Shown: in pieces, positions 11,335 through 20,600 of the stretch
Layout of the letters: every line of letters starts with the position of its first letter
Numbering within the stretch: the stretch's first letter is position 1
From: Dermacentor variabilis
Lineage: Eukaryota > Arthropoda > Arachnida > Ixodida > Ixodidae
DNA length: 64,000 nt
NCBI RefSeq assembly: GCF_050947875.1
Contig: NC_134569.1
Location: 14,835,131-14,899,130 of the forward strand
Reading direction: 5' to 3'
The notes under the pieces: generated by a model
Database searches by the model: none
The model's input: only the letters and a program-made list of their open reading frames with translations
Told to the model about the DNA's origin: nothing
Translations under genes and position numbers: made by a program

Positions 11335-12481
11335 TTATTTTAACAAATTTCCAAAATTCTTTAGGATTATCCCTTAACTTTGCGTCAAGCGATGAAATAT
11401 AACTTTGTTTATTCACCTTTATTTCTTGCTTAATATTGTAGTTCACATGACGCATTTCATGGAAAACCGATTGATTGTGAGTCTTCAAATACGAAGCATA
11501 CAGGCGGCGTTTTTTGTTAATAAGCGAGCGAATTTTCTTATCTACCCACGGTTTATCTTTCCGGCGTCTAGTTGTCAAAAGTTTGGAAGGTATGTATTGT
11601 TCAATTAAAGCCTTTAATTTATCTCTAAAAAGAATCCAAGCTTCATCTATGTCCACTGTCTGGCTGACCTCATGAAAAATAGGGAAGAAATTTGAAAGCT
11701 CTCGTGATAAAGAGACGTAATCCCCTCGGTCGTAGAAAAAAACCTTTCTAGGATATTTATGGGTTGGTCTAACTGAAGCGGCACTAGACGTGGCAACAAC
11801 GCAATCGTGATCACTGATACCAGGGATGACAGCTACATTTTGGATCAGCGACTCAGAGCTAGCAAAAAACAAATCTAAAGTGCTGGCAGAAAAATGGTCT
11901 CTTCGCGTGCATTCGGAGACGAATTGGGTTAGGTCATTAGTTATAATGAACTCTGAAAAGGCAAGAGATAGGGCAGTCGAGTCTGAGAACACAGGTTTGC
12001 CATCTTCCCAGTCAACAGCAGGCATGTTAAAGTCGCCCCCAAGTATATACTCAGTATTTACGGTAGTTAAAAAGTTTGATAGCTCGGTAAATGATTCCGG
12101 ATTACAAGAACTAGGAGACCGGTAAAAAGACCCAACAGCAAGGTAATTGCCATTGCTCATTCTAACCCTGCACCATATGGATTCAGAGTGATTGAAAGAA
12201 GTAGGGAGTTCAGTACTGTGAAGGCACTCATTAATGAGAAGAAAAACGCCGCCACCATGTGTGTTTCTGTCACACCGGTAGACATCATAACCACACGGAA
12301 ATACCTCGTTATTGGCGATGGATTCATGAAGCCAGGATTCAGTGCCGATCACTATGTGTGGTTGAACAGCGGAAAGTAAAGCTGCAAACTCATCGGCCTT
12401 ATTTTTCAAGCTTCGGCAGTTAACTAACAGAAGATTAAGTGTAAGATAACAAGAAGTGTTATGTTCCGCGCCAGTACGCAA
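11279..12481 (-). CDS. CR1 ORF2, AP-like endonuclease part
   Basis: About 400 codons forming an apurinic/apyrimidinic-type endonuclease that nicks the target DNA. Counting from codon 12481, visible catalytic signatures are NCRSL (21-25), TESW (47-50, with the metal-binding Glu48), GGDFNMP (148-154, Asp150/Asn152), TLDLFF (201-206) and SDHD (223-226). The first codon of the open stretch is TTG, and the frame actually runs back to the UAG that ends ORF1 (12515-12517). The first ATG in frame is at residue 108, after the essential Asn and Glu, so no conventional start can give an active nuclease. The frame is the same as ORF1's. It ends at TGA (11279-11281) because of the one-base shift that moves the RT domain into another frame. 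Confidence 0.85.
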   Translation of the reverse strand: MRTGAEHNTSCYLTLNLLLVNCRSLKNKADEFAALLSAVQPHIVIGTESWLHESIANNEVFPCGYDVYRCDRNTHGGGVFLLINECLHSTELPTSFNHSESIWCRVRMSNGNYLAVGSFYRSPSSCNPESFTELSNFLTTVNTEYILGGDFNMPAVDWEDGKPVFSDSTALSLAFSEFIITNDLTQFVSECTRRDHFSASTLDLFFASSESLIQNVAVIPGISDHDCVVATSSAASVRPTHKYPRKVFFYDRGDYVSLSRELSNFFPIFHEVSQTVDIDEAWILFRDKLKALIEQYIPSKLLTTRRRKDKPWVDKKIRSLINKKRRLYASYLKTHNQSVFHEMRHVNYNIKQEIKVNKQSYISSLDAKLRDNPKEFWKFVKINGKVDTTVPILSVGEKSA

Positions 12482-12511
12482 GGTTTTAGGTTCTGCACGA
12501 TGCTTGACCTT

Positions 12512-12517
12512 TAGCTA
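12512..12517 (-). promoter_or_regulatory. In-frame UAG CUA between CR1 ORF1 and ORF2
   Basis: ORF1 ends with UAG (12515-12517), immediately followed in the same frame by CUA (12512-12514) and an open frame into the endonuclease. There is no ATG in the spacer and none in the ORF2 frame before the catalytic Asn and Glu. A stop followed by CUA resembles known leaky contexts (best documented for UGA CUA). Readthrough, termination-reinitiation at a non-AUG codon, or a disabling point mutation of a once-continuous frame are the candidate explanations. Confidence 0.5.
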
Positions 12518-13717
12518 TCTTATTTCGGTTACCACCTTTTTTCCGCTATCATAGCCAAAGATTTTGTTGCCCATGTGCAGTTTATCGAAACGTAGTTTAA
12601 ATGAGAGGTTTGTGGCTAAAGCATATTCAACCAGTTTTGATCGTGCATATCTGATAGCAGGACTGAAATCCTCTCGAAGTGCGTATTCCTTATCTTTCAG
12701 CCTGGATCCGCACGACAAAAGTTGTTCCTTAACTTTAAATCTACAGAAATTAACAACAATTGGCCGGTTCTTTCCCTCGCGAAACTTTCCCAGCCTATGA
12801 GCACGTTCAATATCTTCCGTTGTAATAGTCTGTTCGAGCTCAGTTTGAAAAAACGCGATGGCTTTTTTCTCAGAGTCTCTCCAACTTTCATTTTCGCAAT
12901 CACATAGGCCAAAAACTATCAAGTTATTTCTGCGCGACCTGTTGTTTGTATCCTCAAGGGACGTTTTAATTTCGACCATTTTTCGCAGATTTTCTGAGGA
13001 GTCTTCTTTGGCTGAAAGTAGGTCACTTTGAAGAACAGCGACTGTGTTCTGTAGTTCTTGTAGCGAAAGAGCGAGAGCAGACTGTTCCTTCTTGACAACT
13101 TCTAGCTCGGTGAAAAAACGAGTTTGCCCTTGCTCAAGCCGGCGGACAATAGCATAAATGCCTTCAATACTAGCACTTCCCTCAGCACCACTAGCATCTG
13201 TACCAGGGCCAGGGTTTAGTTCGACATCCCCGGAGAGAAGTAAATGTAATCCAGAGAAAGCACGGTAGGCAAAAGCACGTAAACTGATACATTTTCTCAC
13301 GTACTCCAATAGGCTGTCGGGGCACGACACCGCAATTACACATCGGTCAGAACACCGGTAACAAGATGCAGGGGTTCGGTAACTAACCTGTGCAAAAAGA
13401 CGAGGTAAGCTCATGCCGACAGCGATGTCGCGCCCCGGCAGTAGTCCGTCGAAGTGTAGCTTAAGTAGTGCCTCCGCCCCTCTTGTATCAGTTGACATAT
13501 GCGGTTGCCAGGCCAGATGAGTGAATGTATCCAAAGTGGGCGGCTGCTCGTTGACATCCGGGAAAGGCGATGATTGTGCGGCGAAGCACGCGTCCGTTTG
13601 CCACGTAGAAACTGAAGGCGGTGGCAGGTTCCAAGCCACATCGAAGAAACCACCGCCGGGCCACGGAATCAGTAGGGCTCCGAAAAGCACCTGTGCAAAA
13701 AGACGAGGTAAGCTCAT
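12515..13717 (-). CDS. CR1 ORF1 with 2A-like motif, coiled coil and RNA-binding domain
   Basis: 400 residues from the ATG at 13715-13717; ATGs at residues 74 and 102 are alternatives. Residues 1-10 (MSLPRLFAQV) recur at 102-111 because the underlying DNA module is duplicated. A Cys-rich then hydrophobic stretch (119-162) leads into LLLSGDVELNPGP, with the 2A-like GDVELNPGP at 163-171. Residues about 185-260 are heptad-like and probably a coiled coil. From 262 (RRNNLIVFGL) to the end, the protein resembles the RRM-like and C-terminal domains of L1-type ORF1 proteins (IERAHRLG at 303-310; YALREDFSPAIR at 345-356). The expected role is an RNA-binding, multimerising chaperone for the element's RNP. 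If 2A works, translation releases a leader of about 170 residues, or about 69 from Met102, and the RNA-binding protein begins with Pro171. The stop is UAG followed by CUA. Confidence 0.8.
   Translation of the reverse strand: MSLPRLFAQVLFGALLIPWPGGGFFDVAWNLPPPSVSTWQTDACFAAQSSPFPDVNEQPPTLDTFTHLAWQPHMSTDTRGAEALLKLHFDGLLPGRDIAVGMSLPRLFAQVSYRTPASCYRCSDRCVIAVSCPDSLLEYVRKCISLRAFAYRAFSGLHLLLSGDVELNPGPGTDASGAEGSASIEGIYAIVRRLEQGQTRFFTELEVVKKEQSALALSLQELQNTVAVLQSDLLSAKEDSSENLRKMVEIKTSLEDTNNRSRRNNLIVFGLCDCENESWRDSEKKAIAFFQTELEQTITTEDIERAHRLGKFREGKNRPIVVNFCRFKVKEQLLSCGSRLKDKEYALREDFSPAIRYARSKLVEYALATNLSFKLRFDKLHMGNKIFGYDSGKKVVTEIR
13205..13231 (-). other. 2A-like ribosome-skipping motif in CR1 ORF1
   Basis: Encodes GDVELNPGP, an exact fit to the D-(V/I)-E-x-N-P-G-P consensus, preceded by the hydrophobic run LHLLLS. 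In characterised 2A and 2A-like peptides the ribosome fails to join Gly to Pro, releasing the upstream product and continuing. Such motifs are known at the N terminus of some APE-type non-LTR elements, including CR1-like elements of sea urchin. Activity here is inferred from the match only. Confidence 0.75.
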
Positions 13718-13741
13718 GCCGACAGCGATGTCGCGCCCGCG
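13391..13741 (-). repeat. Duplicated 5' module of the CR1 element
   Basis: A block of about 47 bp at 13391-13437 recurs at 13694-13740, exactly 303 bp away, a multiple of three. Each copy contains an ATG and encodes GRDIAVGMSLPRLFAQV or the part of it that is in frame. Tandem 5' monomers are known in some LINEs, where they carry the promoter. Here only one full spacing unit plus the second copy of the block remain. Confidence 0.65.
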
Positions 13742-14424
13742 TTGTTGAAATCCAACGAAGGTTAGTGGAATCTGTCAGACCTCTGTACAGGACACGTTGT
13801 TCAGAAGCGGAACCCCCTTATCAGGGAGTTTCTTGTGCGTGCCCTTGCAAGATTGTCGTGATGCTGCGGAGGACTTCCTGCAGGAAACGTTGCAGCAAGT
13901 ACCCCGTTTCTTCACTACAGCAGTGGAACCCAACTAGACACACAACCGTTGACACTGGAAAACGCCTCTTCTGCACGCGGGCAATATGACTTTGGCTAAG
14001 CATACTTGGCTTCCCCGATTTCCATTCTCTCGCTTTCTTTTCCTGCCCCGTATCCTCTCCGATAATTGCGCAGAACATCATTCCTGATCATTACGGGACA
14101 AAGCCAGCGCAGCACACGACACATGTATGGACTAGTGAGTATACCGTAGTAGAGATGGCTCTAAACTTGCTACACGTGTATTTGTATTGAAATGGAGCCG
14201 CCAGCAACGTTGTTTGTAGTCCTCCAAACTTTTTGGCAGAATAACCTACGGCGAAGGGAACGCCATTCGCAAGGGTGTTCAATTTATTTTTAACACAAAT
14301 TGCAGCGACATGTGCTCGAGAAAGCACGGTCGTAGTGGTTTTCGTGACGATCTATGGAGAGCGAGAGCAAGAGAGAGAGAGAGAGAGAGACCAAACTCGG
14401 AGTCGCCTGATAAGTGGCGCTCGC
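13742..14424. other. Unassigned sequence upstream of CR1
   Basis: No recognisable gene or repeat apart from a (GA)n tract at 14370-14391. Part of the first 100-250 bp could be additional 5' UTR of the CR1 element, since its 5' end is not defined. Confidence 0.3.
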
Positions 14425-14515
14425 GAGCGGTAGTTGCCGAGAAAGATTATTTTTTTGGTTTCCATGTATTTAGACAAGAACTCCCCATCTAAAGCATCCC
14501 GATCTAAAGCAGTGG
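14425..14515. mobile_element. Terminal fragment of TIR family A
   Basis: Matches the right end of the element at 801-1524: TTGCCGAGAAA, then CATGTATTTAGA, then an eroded ATCTAAAGC end. Only the last 90 bp or so is present. Confidence 0.4.
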
Positions 14516-14541
14516 TTTGTTAACAAAATGACTTGGAGCCT

Positions 14542-14542
<1 letters not shown>

Positions 14543-14622
<80 letters not shown>
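14543..14622. repeat. (AT)n microsatellite
   Basis: Uninterrupted alternating AT for about 80 bp. Confidence 0.95.
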
Positions 14623-14627
<5 letters not shown>

Positions 14628-15080
14628 CCTAAAATAGCACTGTCTTATCATTCTGCGCGTTCCCTGTCTTTTTAGTACTATTCACAGATTCAAGTAACAT
14701 TTTCTCCGTCATCTTTAAAGGCGAAAGCCTCGATCAGGGCACAAATACGTCCTCAATTACCTCAGTACGGATACTGCGACACGCCAACAAAATATGCCCA
14801 ATGATGACTGCGTTGTTTCCACTGCCCACCGATCCCACGAAGATCAGACGTGCGCCCTTCGGGTAGTTTGCGGCCACTTAGGTTTTACAGAAAAGAAGAT
14901 TCTTGGGTTCGTGTCCTCGTGCGTCTATTTACGATGTGCAAAGCCGCAAAAGCGCTGTACAGAACAATGAACACTTCATTGGGTGTGTGTACGAAGATCT
15001 TCTCTCCTTCCGACGTCTATTTCTCCCCTTCTCCAGTGCAGGACCGTCTGCTTTGATAACCTCCCCGCTTTTCCCTCATA

Positions 15081-15082
<2 letters not shown>
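14623..15082. other. No recognisable feature
   Basis: Unique-looking sequence between two simple repeats. Short open frames have no supporting features. Confidence 0.35.
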
Positions 15083-15116
<34 letters not shown>

Positions 15117-15128
15117 CGCTCGCTCGCT
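15083..15128. repeat. (TC)n then (TCGC)n simple repeat
   Basis: TC dinucleotides change into CTCG tetranucleotides at about 15112. Confidence 0.9.
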
Positions 15129-16200
15129 ACATGCGCGCAACACATGTATAGTCATAACTTATATAGCTTTGGGTCATAGGACGCGCCACCTGCGAGACCA
15201 ACTTGCAGACGTCAGTCGGGCCACGGTGTTGGCTGAAAAGCCCGTATTTCCCCTCTCCAGAGCAGAGGTGCAGGGGCCGCGGCGCCTGCGACAGTCTCCG
15301 GGCCACGCACCGGCCTCGTCGCGTCGCCCAGAGCCGCGCATTCCTCGCGACGACGGTCCGGAAGCGAGAGCGCGCCACACGCACGGACGCATTAAAAACA
15401 GCCGCGCCGATGGAGCCGAAAGCGAGCAAAGCGGCTCGTTCATATACGTATATACATGACGCGCGCTAAGCCGCCGTCTTCTTGCTCCGCGTCGGCCTAG
15501 TTTTCGCGTCCTGCCCGTCGCTCTAGCTGTCTTGCGACCCACGACTCGACACTCTTCTTCTTCCTCCGGGGCAGTCAGCCCCGCCCGCGGCACGAGTGTC
15601 ACGCGCTTTCGCGCCGCTCCAAGAAAGCGCGGCGCCGGCTAGCCCTGTGCGCTGGACGCACTCCAAGAAATTCTTTTCTGGCCGGAGGAGGAAGACACCG
15701 GCGTGGTTTCGGGGTCGATCGGGCAGCGCGCCCGCAGGAGCCATTTTGGAGGCAGCGCCATTCATCCCGCTTTCAGCTAGCGCCTGGCCAAGCTTTTTCT
15801 TTTTTCGTCGACTTCCTAACTCTTCTTTATCTTTTTGTGCGCACTATAACCTCGGTGCTTCGCCGGCCTTGCCCAAGCGTGCGTTGCCCCAGTTCTCAGC
15901 GGGCAGCAACGCTGACGTCCCGCTTTGGACACCCGCCGGGTCGCGGTACGATCGCTATGGTTCGAAAATTATAAGGACACTCTGGAAATTACGTATATTA
16001 TGTAGCGTTCGTGTCGTTTATTATTATTTTGTTTCTCGGCAGCGTCATGCACATTGCCTTTGAGTGAACGTGTCTGCGCACAAACGGGCCTGTGACAATC
16101 AGCTTGCTCTTTTCAGTGCGCATAGGCGTAAAGAGGCTAGTGTAGTGATCGTATCGGTAGATTAGCAGAATGCGTTGTTGGGCAAGTTGGTTCATTGTAT
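15129..16200. other. GC-rich block, possible promoter-like region, no gene assigned
   Basis: GC-rich from about 15190 to 15780 with overlapping open frames on both strands and no recognisable domain. At 15741-15747 there is a GCCATTTTGG sequence of the YY1 type. That is weak evidence for a promoter, because the motif is short and common. Confidence 0.25.
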
Positions 16201-16324
16201 TTGGAAATATTGGATGCGCTTTGCAGACGATCACAAGGAAGAAGACGGGACAAGCTGTGGTTAGTTTGCGCCTGTCCCGTCTTCTTCCTTGTGATCGTCT
16301 ACAAAGCTCATCCAATCTTCCCAA
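16201..16324. repeat. Long near-perfect inverted repeat (hairpin)
   Basis: Arms 16209-16252 and 16273-16316 are 44 bp each with two mismatches around a 20-nt loop. A weaker match extends each arm to 16201 and 16324. The transcript would fold into a long stable hairpin. It may be a fold-back element or a small-RNA source; nothing else identifies it. Confidence 0.85.
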
Positions 16325-16414
16325 GTATCGGTAGATGTTCGCGAGAGCGTATAGTCATGTGTTGCTTTTTTCTTTCTTTCTTTTTTTTTTTTTTTTACGC
16401 TTACACGAGCGGCT

Positions 16415-16622
16415 AGGCTCTATGAGATGCGCCGTGTAGTGGAGGGCTGCGACTTCATTTCAACAGCCAGGGGTTTTTCAATGTGCAGCCAATGCTCGGT
16501 AAAACAACATCTTGGTATTCCGCCCCCTTCGCAATGCATCCGAAGCGAGTAGAAATCGAACCCACAACCTCCCGCGCAGCAGCAGCAGAACGCTAATGCT
16601 ACTAAGCCGCCGCAACGCACGG
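16415..16622 (-). mobile_element. tRNA-headed SINE, Ruka-like variant
   Basis: On the minus strand the head starts GGCGGCTTAGTAGCATTAGCG, with the B-box-like GGTTCGATTTCTA at about 16550-16562. It continues into a body containing GGGGGCGGAAT and AAAACCCCTGGCTG that is a diverged form of the Ruka body seen at 50729-50985. Confidence 0.5.
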
Positions 16623-16941
16623 TGCGGGTTTGTGAGAATTGGACGACCATCACTGCGGGGCCAGAACAAACTGCACGTGCTCACAAATAACTTTCTGGCA
16701 CGTGGATGCCTCCAGTGTTTCAAGCTACGTTTTAAAGCGCAGGTATGATCGTTACTTAGTCATCCCTCGAAATATCAATGCCACTCACAAGACAAATCTT
16801 GCTCGAAAAGCAACACGGTCTGTACGGAAGCAGACGGCTTCGCTCGGTTATGCGGGCGCGTGGTGTTGCGTACTCCAGGGTAGCGTACCGTACTGCTGCC
16901 GAGAAGTAGCGGCGCCTGCCTAACGAAGCTCGACCGACATT

Positions 16942-17363
16942 ACTTATTGGGTAGCGTGGCGTTGTCGGCGGGCTGCAGGCATCCGGTAGATCATGGCGAC
17001 CAAGCAGGGGCGAGACGACTTGCTAGTGCGAAACTTGCACTGTTTATTCAAAGGTAGTTGAAAGAAAATAAGAAAAGCATGAAGTAAAGTCTCAAGTAAG
17101 AAGTATATCAAAGTACATTTCGGAGCCCCTTAAATAGCTCTCTACAAGTGTGGGCGGGATCTTGCTGCCATCGATGACACGTGACAGGCACGGAGAGAGG
17201 GCCCCTCCTCCTGCACGGGAAGGAGAAGTCGATCCTCTCATCGACGAATCCGGTCGGGTGAACGACCCCTCCGGCGCACGTGGGCTCCGGTGCACGTGGG
17301 CTCCGGCTCAGGAGTTAGGGTGAATGACCTGTCGCCACGTGGTGTCAGACGCCAACCCTAACA
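16942..17363 (-). mobile_element. Probable solo LTR of an LTR retrotransposon
   Basis: Reading on the minus strand it begins TGTTAGGGTTGGCGTC (17363 leftward) and ends near CGCTACCCAATAAG at 16942. An AATAAA polyadenylation signal lies at 17043-17048, and the interior looks like U3-R-U5. A short direct repeat, CACGTGGGCTCCGG, occurs twice near 17278-17306. No internal coding region flanks it, so it would be a solo LTR. The 3' terminal CA is not conserved and no target duplication was seen. Confidence 0.45.
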
Positions 17364-17548
17364 GTGGTAACTTGCCCCCGACCGCAAAAGCTTCCAGAGC
17401 ACGGGATTCGTGGGGGAAGGGAGGTGCATTACGCATAAGTTAATGCAGCGGGCATATTGAAATGCACAATGCATACTTCCCGATACGACTAAAATTAAAT
17501 TTCGGAGTTTATCGTCCAGAAAGTGTAAAATGGGTCTTACAAATGAGA

Positions 17549-17625
17549 GACGCCATATATAGTGGAGGTTTCCGGATTAATTTTGACCACCTGTGGTTCT
17601 CTAACGTGACCTGAAACTGGTGCAA
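17549..17625 (-). mobile_element. Ruka SINE body fragment
   Basis: Contains the body sequence GTGGAGG..TCCGG then TTTTGACCACCTGTGG and TTCTCTAACGTG (plus-strand reading), matching the tail of the copies at 50729 and 55225. The tRNA head is missing. Confidence 0.45.
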
Positions 17626-20600
17626 TTAGAGCGGACTAGAAGAGTACAAGCATTCTATAGTACGACCACCACATCACTGCAAAGTCCGCAAGCAAATTAA
17701 ATTTCTTCAAGAGTTCCGTGTTCCGAAAGTTCTTTTTTTTTTTTTTTGAGCGGGGAGGAGGGGGTGTCAGTTGCATGTCCAAAGCAAATACAACTGCTCC
17801 AATCATGCGGTGGTGGTGGTGGTAGTAGAAACATTTTATTCAAGAAGTTAATAAGAGAGTTGCTTGTCAGCCGCCCGTCGCATCAACGCAACAGGCGCGT
17901 TTCGTGACAGCGCACTGGCGTTGGAAGCACGTCGAATAAAGCGTCGTCCCAACGAAAGACGGAGACATGTAAACGAGGTCGCGCACGGAAGCTTGACCAC
18001 CCGCGGCGTACGACAGGCCCGCAGCCTCGTCGTAGACGCGCGTGGCAGCCAGCTGCACACGAGCTGTCGAAGTCGCACACGGAAGGCGAACAAGAAGCGA
18101 ACACGAAACGCCACGACCCGAGTTTTCCTCGGGAAACGACGAGCAGTCGGCCGCCGTCAAGCGCGCAGACGAGACAAAAGGCGCGCGCAGCCCGATGGCC
18201 TCGACAGCTGCCGTCACATCGGCACAGAGACACAAGGGGGGAGGGCACGCGAAGCCATCAGCGACGTCGTCCCCGCTGTGATCGCCAGCCCCGCTGGAGG
18301 ACGCGCACTGATCTGCGGACGACGGTGGTGACAGGGGTGGGCTGCCGGCGTCGCGTCCCGGCACTGCTCGTCGTGTATGCGCTGCTGAGTTGTTGGGGAA
18401 GGCGCAGGTGGGCGCCTGCAGCACCCACCTGCGCTCGCTGGCACGCGTGTACTACGACACACACACACACACTCTGCTTTCGCCAACGCATCTCACGGCG
18501 TAATATAGAAATACGCGAGGCGCGCCTCGCAAAAAACCTTCGAGGCTCGGCGTGTTTCGGTCACTAGCGAGCAATAAGCATGAATGAAAACACGGCCTTT
18601 TCAGGCGAGGATGCCAAAGCGGAGAGAGCGTAAGCGTAACGGCAGGGTAGATACTCCATAGAGCGCTTAAAAATTAAAAGCGAGGAAAAGACGGCAACGA
18701 AGAAACGAGGTCCAGCCGATGGTAATTAAGTGAATGAAAAGGAAGGCTGGCCGTGCATGCGTATACGAGACGCACGACGTACGTATACGAACACGCCCTC
18801 CCATGTTCGGTGCTGACGTCGGTTTCTACGTTTGCCGTTCCATAGAGAAGAGCATTTGCAGACGCCGAGGCGAGCGGCCCTAACAACGCCGGCACCACCA
18901 GGCGTACAGAAAACGAGGGCGGTCGAACATCCGCGCTCCGTGTCGGCGGTTACACGCCCGCCTGGCCTGAGCCGCCTAATTAAAAGGGAAATAATTTCAC
19001 ATCTTACTAGACAGAAATCTAATTTTAAGTTATCCAAAGCATGTTAACCGCGCCCTATCTGATTCGCACGCCGTTGTTCTCACTGCGGAGGGCTTGACAG
19101 AATCAGTGTGATGATGATAGTGCGGCGCACTTTTTATTTTGTTTATACTATACTGCGGACAAGGAGTCCAAGCAGGGACTCCTTGTCCCTGCTTGGAAGA
19201 GGAGTCCAAGCATTTCGGCAGTCGTATGTTAGAAGAAGAAAAAAAGGGACTTGCACTGATAATTAGTCTATAGATAAAAAACAGTGACGCCGCTTGCCAC
19301 TCGAAAGCATATAGTGATATGCTTAGCTGCAGTAAGACAAAGTGCGCGGCTAAAACCGCCGTGAAGACGACCACTGGTTTGTCGAACAGATGGCATTAGA
19401 AGAATAATAAGGGGGGTGACAGTGCGAACACGACACGCCGTGTCCATGCAAAAGGCATGCGCTCCAGACTTGGGTCGTCACGTAGCCGCCCGTTAAAGAA
19501 AGAGAGGGGAGCACAATCGTGTGCTGTGTGTTAAGACGCGTCGCGCTAACTCGTCTCAGAAACCAGATCCCCTCTGCGGTGGTGTACACGCACGTCGTGC
19601 TTATAACAAGAAACACACGCTCCGTTCAGCAGAATAAAAGAAAGAACACAGAAGACATACAGGCCGAAATCATAAGCGAGATATGTATGCGGTTCAAGGT
19701 GACATAACAAGGCGCAGGATTTAGCAACGACACCCTCGCACAATAAACAGAACATAAAAAGAAGAGCGCTGTCAACGAATACATTTTTGCGGATATAGAT
19801 GGGCGGTCGGTCGGTAACGGCAGCACATCATTTGGTTCTGATGCGCAACACTTTGTAACGACATAACGGCTACATAATTATTGCTAATACACTGCTGCAC
19901 CGGGCGTCTATTGACCGCAGAAGGCTGACAAGGCTAAGAATCAGCAGGCGCATTATGCCAGGGCTGTCGCGAGTCCATGGTCGGTGGGGGAGAGACGAGA
20001 AGGCTAGTGACTTGCCAGGCCCTGAGCCATCGATCCAGAGAGCGTCGGCAGGTACCACTCCCGCCCCTTCCAGCCCCATTGACTTAGTTTTACAATTTTA
20101 AATGGCTTTATCATTCTGCAAGTACGCAAATAAAAAAGCAGGATTGATAAATTGAAACACGTGTTTAATCGAGAAAGGCCAATAGATCGGGACAAAAATC
20201 CAGTACAAACCAAATAAATAATAAAGAAGAAACCTAGCTCCCTCCCACTTTTGGCTCCAGTTATTACGCTATACCACCTTACTCCGAACTCATGAAGACG
20301 TCTCCTAGGAGCAACCTGTCAAAGCTACGTAGAGTTACGCACTGCCCTCCGATATTGGCCCGATAACGAACCTCGATCGCATCCCAGCTGCATAACGCAG
20401 TCCCGGGAGTTCCTGCAGAGTTCCTTTCGCCTATACGCGAAAGACCAGGGAGGCGGTGGTCGGGGAGAGGGCCGCTTGATAGGATCCGATCCATTCCGTT
20501 GGATGACAGCCCCGCGGGGCATTGCCTGACTGCGCGAACCATGCGGGACCCCGCGGCCCCTGTTGCCGCCGGGACGTTTCAGAGAACCGCGCGCCCGTGG

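Larger units (their letters stand above)
9381..13741 (-). mobile_element. CR1-type non-LTR retrotransposon, nearly complete
   Basis: Reading on the minus strand from 13741 to 9381, the element has a duplicated 5' module, ORF1 (13717-12515), the endonuclease frame (12517 region to 11279), the RT frame (to 9652), a 3' UTR of about 270 bp and an A/T-rich 3' tail (reverse complement of TTTTTTATTTTATTTAT at 9381-9397). A related 3' tail occurs at 37632-37860. The protein family is CR1-like by its endonuclease plus RT order and lack of RNase H. The precise 5' end is uncertain. No target-site duplication was found, which is common for CR1. One frameshift in ORF2 makes this copy probably inactive. 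Confidence 0.85.

Noticed and set aside
19870..20213. Minus-strand frames resembling a recurring tick repeat
   Set aside because: They look familiar as repeat-derived translation, but there is only one copy here and no motif, so no family is named.
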